A stretch of 64,000 nt of DNA from Hymenopus coronatus. Lineage: Eukaryota > Arthropoda > Insecta > Mantodea > Hymenopodidae. A program made the position numbers and the translations under genes. Below, in pieces: positions 61,001 to 64,000 of the stretch; the first letter of the stretch is position 1, and every line of letters starts with the position of its first letter. Location of the stretch: positions 49,587,001 through 49,651,000 of the forward strand of contig CM060883.1 of assembly GCA_030762935.1 (NCBI GenBank). The letters run 5' to 3'. The notes beneath the pieces are model-generated. The model worked only from the letters and a program-made list of their open reading frames with translations, had not been told where the DNA came from and made no database searches.

Positions 61001-62574
61001 GTAACAGTGGAAAACAGTAGCTTGTTGTTACAGTTATGAGTAAGTGCTCCTGGACATTCTTAATAACTTGAGACAGTCAAGTAACAGAGGACCAAGAGTA
61101 TCTTGTTGTTACATTTAAGTATAAGTACTTGTGGACCTACTTGATTTGACTTGAAACAGTCAAGTGGACAACAGTATCCTGTTGCTACAGTTATGAGTAA
61201 GTACTTGTGGACGAACTTGATTTGAAATAACTTGAGATAATCACGTAACAGTGGACCAAGAATATCTTGTTTTTATAGGTATGCGTAAGTACTTGTGAAC
61301 TTACTTGGTTTGAATAACTTGAGACGATCAGGTAATAACGAACCAAGAGTATCTTGTTGTTGCATTATGTTTAAGTACTTTTGGACGTACTTGATTTGAA
61401 ACAACCTGAGATGTTCGGGTAACAACGGACCAACGTATCCCGTGGCTGCTGATATGTTTAAGTACTTGTGCACGTGATTGATACGAAAGAACCTGAGCCA
61501 TTAAATTAATAGTGGCCCAAAGTTAACTTGTTTTTACAGTTATGAGTACTTGTATGAAATAACTTGAAATAGTCAAGTAATAGTGGACCGATTTTGTCTT
61601 GTTACAGGATATTTTAAGAACTTGTGCACATACTTGATACGAAAGAGCTTGTGTCAGTAACAGTGGACAAAGAATATTTTGGCGTTACGTTTAAGCGTGA
61701 TTACTTGTGGAAATACCCGATACAAAAAAACATCTAGGTCAGCCAGGTAAGAGTTGAGCAAGAGTGTCTTATTATTTTATTACAATTTTGTTATTTTACG
61801 TTGTTTTAACAATTTTATCATAGAAATATGTTAGGAAATAATTCACGAGTCGGTGTGTGTTGGACAGTTAGCCTCAAGGGTGTCATCCCTCTACCAAACC
61901 ATTTAGCTTCGCTACGGTTCCATAGAGACCTTAGTGATAGGCAACTGTAATTCTATTAAGCGTGACAAGTGGATGACTTTTTGACTCTTGTCGCAGTAAC
62001 TAGTGAACTATCCACGTAACTCAACAAGTACAGTGTGTATGGCATTGGGGTGCCATTAGTCTACCTGATTTCAGTATTTATGGATAGATGTCACCACATT
62101 CGATAGTATAATCTTTTTCCGTTTCAGACTGAAAGTGGAATTTTGGGTCGTAGTGTGTAGAATAAGTTCCCAATCTGATATTTACCTTGACGACTGAGGG
62201 AAACCACGGAAATGCCTCAGTCACAAACTCACAATGGTGAACCCACAGAATCTGAAAGATGAACCACTGCCGGAATCGATACTACACTTAAGGAACGTGT
62301 GCAGGAAGCATAACTAAAGGAATAAGCTGAGAAGCAGTGGCGTGAAGTGCTCTTCTTCGCTACAGAACCACTTCACCGAGCGTCCCAACTTTTTGTTTTG
62401 TTTTATTCTTTTCTTCGTGCGACGGAATCCTCGCTTATTCATTCATCCCACCGTCAAATACAATTCTGCGCTTCTGTTACTGTCATTTCGTGGTCTAAGG
62501 TCTGTTTTAAGGCTCCTTCAAACTTTCAATTCTGGACCATTGGCGAGAGCAATACTTACCAAGCACTCGTTCAT
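40561..62574 (-). CDS. Secreted pancreatic-lipase-family lipase (eight coding exons)
   Basis: Minus-strand exons 62574-62560, 58339-58270, 51289-51112, 48854-48706, 46689-46438, 45440-45240, 43418-43262 and 40618-40561 join in phase to 1080 nt, 359 residues plus stop. All introns are GT-AG. A signal peptide spans about residues 1-31 (hydrophobic CLLFVSHLLFLTNI, Ala at 31). The catalytic triad is Ser199 in GHSLG, Asp224 in GLDPALP and His293 in CSHGRAHEYF. FVIHGW (residues 118-123) forms the oxyanion-side strand. The lid loop between the Cys cluster 281-283 and Cys291 has only about 8 residues, against about 23 in vertebrate pancreatic lipase, as in insect neutral lipases and phospholipase A1-type members. 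It probably hydrolyses dietary or haemolymph acylglycerols or phospholipids; substrate cannot be read from sequence. Exon 1 is the least certain. Confidence 0.92.
40806..41530 (-). repeat. R1 repeat copy, inverted (lipase intron 7)
   Basis: Starts GTGTTACATTCACATGACCT; GGCTATTTCCAGAAAATTC at 41320; ends in the QVWYLT-region wording near 41530. Confidence 0.75.
41555..41800 (+). repeat. R1 5'-end fragment
   Basis: TATGCTCATAGTAGAAAGAG, TTCAATATCAAGCTTTCACC and AGAAAATCCTCAAAC. Hairpin end to hairpin end with the previous copy. Confidence 0.7.
42365..42700. repeat. Two tRNA-like SINE ends in inverted orientation (SINE-H)
   Basis: 42365-42408 and 42650-42696 are inverted copies: AGACTGAAAAATTCAATG and TAGCCGGGATTTGAACC against their complements. 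The left copy read on the minus strand has ATGGTAGCTCAGTATTAGAG (box A) and GGTTCAAATCCCGGC (box B). Neither folds as a full tRNA with an acceptor stem. Confidence 0.75.
43262..43418 (-). CDS. Lipase coding exon 7 (catalytic His)
   Basis: 157 nt, residues 290-340, ACSHGRAHEYFAESI with His293, then FRGVPCESWNNYKKGLC and SVPMGDKTPP. Acceptor CATTTTTCAG, donor GTATTA. Confidence 0.95.
43495..43780 (-). repeat. R1 3'-part fragment, inverted
   Basis: CATGACGTTTTATATTCACA at the 3' end, CCAAAAAATTCAAGACATTT at 43757. Confidence 0.6.
44130..44432 (+). mobile_element. Non-LTR retrotransposon 3' end
   Basis: DVYIMGTILFNKLPSNIKHL and GKTFKRELKMCLIKKY match the C-terminal tail of non-LTR reverse transcriptases (FNxLPxxIKxl...FKxxLKxxL). 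It is followed by a short untranslated stretch, AATAAAG and a (TTATTG)n/(TTA)n tail at 44389-44432. The element is 5'-truncated, as is usual for this class. Confidence 0.7.
45184..45239 (-). other. Start of lipase intron 6
   Basis: The frame of exon 6 runs on past the GTATGT donor to a stop at 45184. Reading through would lose the catalytic His, so the donor is preferred. Confidence 0.7.
45240..45440 (-). CDS. Lipase coding exon 6 (catalytic Asp)
   Basis: 201 nt, residues 223-288. LDPALPGF holds Asp224; FVDIIHTCAG and GHADFYPNGG are family blocks. Donor GTATGT at 45239 was chosen because only it joins in phase to the CSHGRA exon. Confidence 0.95.
45918..46158 (-). repeat. SINE-C, complete, with 11-bp target-site duplication
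   Basis: CACATTTGCCT flanks it at 45907-45917 and 46159-46169. T run at the left, tRNA-like head at the right (minus strand). Lies in lipase intron 5. Confidence 0.9.
46438..46689 (-). CDS. Lipase coding exon 5 (nucleophile)
   Basis: 252 nt, residues 139-221. GDYNVVGVDWS is followed by EDVHIIGHSLGAHVAGF with the nucleophile Ser199. Donor GTGAGT. Confidence 0.97.
47600..48330 (-). pseudogene. Non-LTR retrotransposon reverse-transcriptase tail relic
   Basis: Minus-strand frames give LIPPLLEHSTACCWDLY (the vRPlLEYgsacWdPy block), ENHTNTAISRETLEKRQRQT and KIRNREQKTDTGKFFFANRT. This is the C-terminal region common in arthropod non-LTR polyproteins. Stops and frameshifts are frequent and a C run lies at 48085-48097. 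Sits in lipase intron 4. Confidence 0.65.
48706..48854 (-). CDS. Lipase coding exon 4
   Basis: 149 nt, residues 89-137, ENPDDPVLVA ... KKSKFVIHGWKSSW. Donor GTAAGC. FVIHGW precedes the oxyanion hole. Confidence 0.95.
49202..50698 (-). mobile_element. Tc1-like transposon relic with CTCAGGGAC ends
   Basis: CACTCAGGGACC at 49202 and the inverse of AACTCAGGGAC at 50698 are flanked by TA. Both ends are followed by an A-rich run. The minus strand keeps pieces of a Tc1 transposase. These are EYTRRPGSGLPRA (near 50240), LFTDESRFNLHSPDGRERF (first Asp), SPDLNPID (near 49690) and EEWENIPQEYIVNLIKSMPR (49530-49590). Many stops are present, and the element is about 1.5 kb, close to full length. Inside lipase intron 3. 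Confidence 0.85.
51112..51289 (-). CDS. Lipase coding exon 3
   Basis: 178 nt, residues 30-87, YAEENDDNDLYKNES ... DELEITFRLYT. Acceptor GTGTTGCAG, donor GTAAGT. N-terminal strand FRLYTRENP is typical of the family. Confidence 0.93.
51325..51561 (+). repeat. SINE-A copy, complete
   Basis: The best tRNA-like head of the family: GTGGTGGTAGCGTGTCTGCC and GGTCGCGAGTTCGAACC; tail GGACGTTAAGTTAAAC plus A run. Starts 36 bp upstream of the exon 3 acceptor in gene orientation. Confidence 0.85.
51598..52250 (-). repeat. R1 repeat copy, inverted, with (GT)n
   Basis: R1 landmarks run from GTTATATTCACATTAATGTC to AATACTTCCTCTGCTTCGAG. A (GT)n run of about 22 units at 51964-52008 replaces part of the middle. 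Confidence 0.75.
51964..52008. repeat. (GT)n microsatellite
   Basis: About 22 perfect dinucleotides. Confidence 0.97.
52255..52655 (+). repeat. R1 5'-part copy
   Basis: Starts TTTTCTTTACTACTTATCTA (hairpin), includes TTCGATATCAATATTTCACT and GGGAATAGCCTAATTTCTC. It abuts inverted copies on both sides. Confidence 0.75.
52656..53303 (-). repeat. R1 repeat copy, inverted
   Basis: AATCTGACGTGTTCCACTCA to CGTGTTAGAGAAAGTAAGC; internal deletion near 53010. Confidence 0.8.
53564..54320. mobile_element. MITE with CCACGTTTCCATGG ends, split by a SINE-C
   Basis: The left end reads CCACGTTTCCAT then, after the SINE, GGGGAATAC. The right end (54320) is the inverse CCACGTTTCCATGGAAAATT. TA flanks both sides. 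Subterminal words (AATCAATTTAAGATCAATT on the left, inverted relatives near 54280) are loosely complementary. Without the SINE the element is about 530 bp and noncoding. Confidence 0.65.
53576..53790 (-). repeat. SINE-C nested in the MITE, with 12-bp target-site duplication
   Basis: CCACGTTTCCAT occurs at 53564-53575 and 53791-53802. The target was the MITE end itself. Body and tRNA-like head as in the 37725 copy. Confidence 0.85.
54374..54572 (+). repeat. SINE-A copy, head truncated
   Basis: GGTCGCGAGTTCGAATCTCG through TTATCCTGAGAAGAGG to GGGCGTTAAGCTAC; the first ~40 bp are missing. Confidence 0.8.
54964..55046. repeat. (TTA)n microsatellite at SINE-A tail
   Basis: Imperfect TTATTG/TTA units then about 15 perfect TTA. 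On the minus strand this is the 3' tail of the next SINE. Confidence 0.95.
55047..55262 (-). repeat. SINE-A copy, inverted
   Basis: AGCTTAACGCCATTTAACCT at the left, GCGAGATTCGAGCTCGCGAC (box B) and the head at the right. Confidence 0.85.
55263..56328. other. Lipase intron 2 sequence, nothing recognised
   Basis: No supported feature in about 1 kb. Confidence 0.4.
56329..56500 (-). repeat. R1 3'-end fragment, inverted
   Basis: CTGCAGTGTTCCATTCACAT, ACAAGTTATTCTTATAATC, then ACATTTCATTGTAGG. Confidence 0.65.
56501..56770 (+). repeat. SINE-D copy
   Basis: GGTTACCATGCTAACTACA, box-B-like GGTCGCGGTTCAAACCCGG, ATGGCTTCCTTCGGAAGG, GGCACGTAAAAGAACCTC and the end CGTCCATAAATAAAATTTTC. The second copy is at 57765. 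Confidence 0.8.
56840..57092 (-). other. Less AT-rich open stretch, unidentified
   Basis: An 83-codon minus-strand frame (MSAELASATMITPREGAL...). I recognise no domain. It lies between a SINE and a mariner derivative and may be cellular or transposon debris. Confidence 0.25.
57110..57753 (+). mobile_element. Mariner deletion derivative
   Basis: Imperfect ~28-bp inverted repeats (left CGAGGACCGC...TATTTTGAGCC; right the inverse of CGAGGGGCATTTTGTATATT) are flanked by TA. The plus strand keeps the transposase C-terminal part: VMPHQDNASAHTSRLTT (second Asp) and, after frame changes, SADAFKKHILEVPQQVW. The N-terminal half is reduced to a remnant near 57260. About 640 bp, inactive. Confidence 0.8.
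57765..58010 (+). repeat. SINE-D copy, diverged
   Basis: GTTACCATGCTAACTTCTTA, ATGGCTTCCGTTGGGAAGG, GTAAAAGAACCTCAAGC and CGTCCATAAATAAC as in the copy at 56501. Confidence 0.8.
58270..58339 (-). CDS. Lipase coding exon 2 (signal peptide core)
   Basis: 70 nt, AKLQTYLTDCLLFVSHLLFL then TNI plus one base. Acceptor TTTATTTACAG, donor GTAAGT. Supplies the hydrophobic core of the signal peptide. Confidence 0.8.
58530..58800 (+). pseudogene. Non-LTR retrotransposon RNase H-end fragment
   Basis: A plus-strand frame encodes HRMCKENEATASNILFSCLK and ERKRFLETN, then TRIFTKRSGLLAIHS. This resembles the end of non-LTR RNase H/C-terminal regions (LCxxEEETaxHiLfxCpxlxxkRf ... fikrsG). It sits immediately before the 111-bp tandem array in lipase intron 1. 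No other part of the element is visible. Confidence 0.5.
58810..60240. repeat. 111-bp minisatellite, 12 full units plus a decayed 13th
   Basis: CAGCGACTGCAG recurs every 111 bp from 58810 to 60142 without any length change. Units differ by only a few substitutions; unit 13 is clearly diverged. Because 111 is a multiple of three, all frames repeat as 37-residue units. The minus strand stays open for 486 codons (60209-58749, unit CPNAGNVIMLASKCAITSVI...), and the plus strand is open except for a TAA at 59488-59490. It lies in lipase intron 1. Confidence 0.97.
60640..61780. repeat. Diverged tandem array of ~85-bp units
   Basis: AAGTACTTGTGGAC and GAAATAACTTGAG with CAGTCAAGTAACAG recur about 13 times between 60640 and 61760 with small length changes. 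Units in the middle are most alike and those at the right edge most decayed. Each unit contains the self-complementary pair ACTTGA/TCAAGT. Confidence 0.9.
61781..62540. other. Lipase intron 1 sequence, nothing further recognised
   Basis: No supported gene or repeat. Confidence 0.4.
62560..62574 (-). CDS. Lipase coding exon 1 (15-nt, predicted)
   Basis: ATGAACGAGTGCTTG (MNECL) ends at a strong donor GTAAGTATT and is phase 0, exactly what exon 2 needs. An in-frame TAA lies 15 nt upstream of the ATG. Exon 2 has no Met and an in-frame stop lies just above its acceptor, so an upstream start exon must exist. This is the best candidate in the window. The intron would be 4.2 kb. Confidence 0.5.
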
Positions 62575-62643
62575 CAACTTGTATTTGTATTAAACGTTTA
62601 TTCTCTTATCTTTATTTTTTTTCTTATATTTAGCAATCCGCCT

Positions 62644-63262
62644 GTATTTGTGAGCAGTGTAACTCAAAGAAATCGATTAAATTCCAAACTTCAATTGTAG
62701 TTAAGCCTCTTGCAAGGATGTGGCACAATAATGATCAAGAATATCCCCACCACAGACATAGAAACATTTTTATTTTTGTTTTATTTTCTAAAATGACTTA
62801 ACTATTTTTATTAACAATTCCATATATTTAAGTTATTTGTATGCCAAATAACTGTGTTTTCTGAGTTTTCACAACACAATATGTCTTCTTCATTGGGAAT
62901 GACTTTCACACAACTAGTAAAAACTAAGGAGAAACAAAATCTTGCCACACAAAAAGGAGACCTCATCAAAGCATTTTAAATGTAAATTTCGCCATTTGTT
63001 TGTTGTTGTTGTTGTTTTGTTTTTTTTGCTTTGTCGTAATCATGCAAAAAGAACGAAATTTCGAGGTTATCACTCAGCGGTCATCTCTTAAAACATTTGA
63101 CTACCGCTTAAGCCTACTATATTTCTCTGTTTCCAATGCACCTATAAACAAATATGTATTATAACCATTTCGATATGCTTGTCTCGATTAATATGAAGTT
63201 TTATAAGAATAGTTTCCACAAGAGTTAGAAGAGGGTAATGTGAGTGGAACATCACAATTTTT
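62644..63262 (+). repeat. R1 repeat copy lacking the 5' end
   Basis: GTGAGCAGTGTAACTCAAAG, CTTGCAAGGATGTGGCAC and TAATGTGAGTGGAACATCAC. It begins just upstream of the proposed lipase start exon, so it may overlap the promoter. Confidence 0.75.
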
Positions 63263-63351
63263 GTGTAATCCGTTTTAGCTGTCACTTTAGCATTTACCAG
63301 TTAAACAATAGCTCAACATGGAGAACACTTCACAAGCTATTCCCTAACCAT

Positions 63352-63533
63352 CCTGCATTACACTCATATGACTTTCTCTAGCTGTTCTACAAACTTCTTA
63401 GAAAAGATTCTTCTTCTTTCTACACCGTGCTAATTGAGATAAGTGTTGGCAGAATGTTCTTATTATTTGGTTATTTATAAATTCTGTAATAAGAGAACTT
63501 CAAAGATTATTTCCAGAAAATTGAGATGTTACC
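63352..63533 (-). repeat. R1 3'-end fragment, inverted
   Basis: TGCATTACACTCATATGACT to GATTATTTCCAGAAAATTG. Tail to tail with the previous copy. Confidence 0.7.
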
Positions 63534-63785
63534 TACATTAACAATTAACATTAACAATTGCAGTGGTTAATTAACGATACTAAACTTAACAATTTAAATA
63601 GAATTAATAATATTGCCAGTTTTCATGAAGTTGACGACTTTCCTGCGGCATTCTTAGTCGTCCAAGGCCAGCTGTAGGTGTCCAGGAACTCCACAATTAA
63701 CCCTTAGTTGCCTGCATTATTTTTTGCCCAAAATTCAAACTTTTAAGAACGGTTGAAAACATTGGTTCCATTTAAATACTTTTTA

Positions 63786-63852
63786 GTTATTTTATACTCA
63801 TAGATTCCATTTTTTTAAATTCTCATAAAAATGGAATCTATGAGTATAAAAA
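63786..63852. repeat. Perfect hairpin (arms ~24 bp)
   Basis: TTTATACTCATAGATTCCAT and its exact inverse flank a short loop near 63820. Confidence 0.95.
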
Positions 63853-64000
63853 TATACTGGCATACTACATATGCCATTTTCCCTTTAATTCAAATTTAAA
63901 ACTGGAGTTCTAGTAAAAATATATGGGAATAAACCTATAAAATTATTACAGAAAATAGAAAATAAAATAAAAGTAGGTCCTTTATTAATCTTTTTCTTCC

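Noticed and set aside
60640..61780. A CRISPR array
   Set aside because: Units are contiguous and diverged, with no spacers, in a eukaryotic intron.

Overview
This 64 kb window is AT-rich animal nuclear DNA, most likely from an insect. The evidence is spliced genes with GT-AG introns, tRNA-derived SINEs with A/T tails and target-site duplications, many Tc1/mariner relics, hAT, BEL/Pao and non-LTR debris, and a secreted lipase of the insect neutral-lipase type. The mix of short SINEs and decayed mariners in a sparse genome suggests a cockroach, termite or other polyneopteran. That placement is my inference and the sequence does not prove it. There is no bacterial operon structure.

Two protein-coding genes can be reconstructed with confidence. 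(1) On the plus strand, 13394-19771, a three-exon gene encodes the 64-residue H/ACA snoRNP subunit NOP10; its second intron is 5.3 kb. (2) On the minus strand, from 62574 down to 40561, an eight-exon gene encodes a 359-residue pancreatic-lipase-family enzyme. The exon phases join without a break and the Ser-Asp-His triad is intact. Its first coding exon would be only 15 nt. The two genes have no evident functional link.

Layout: 1-10 kb is a nest of an unnamed ~0.85 kb noncoding repeat (called R1 here, about 20 full or partial copies in the window), SINEs, a retroelement end inserted in R1, and a BEL/Pao integrase relic. 10.8-12.2 kb is a deleted DDE transposon with long inverted repeats. 12.48-12.6 kb carries a heat-shock-type promoter signature. 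13.4-19.8 kb is NOP10. 20-34 kb is R1 copies, a mariner relic, a long-inverted-repeat MITE, a hAT relic and SINEs. 34.2-35.8 kb is a dead Tc1-like element with inverted/direct-repeat ends. 39.6-40.4 kb is a mariner deletion derivative just beyond the lipase stop. 40.5-62.6 kb is the lipase gene, whose introns hold R1 copies, SINEs, non-LTR pieces, a Tc1 relic, a nested MITE/SINE, a mariner derivative, a 111-bp minisatellite that stays open on the minus strand, and a second array of about 85-bp units. R1 copies and a hairpin follow to the end.

Repeat family names (R1, SINE-A and so on) are local labels, not database names. Coordinates of decayed repeats are good to about 10-30 bases; exon boundaries are exact given the splice model.
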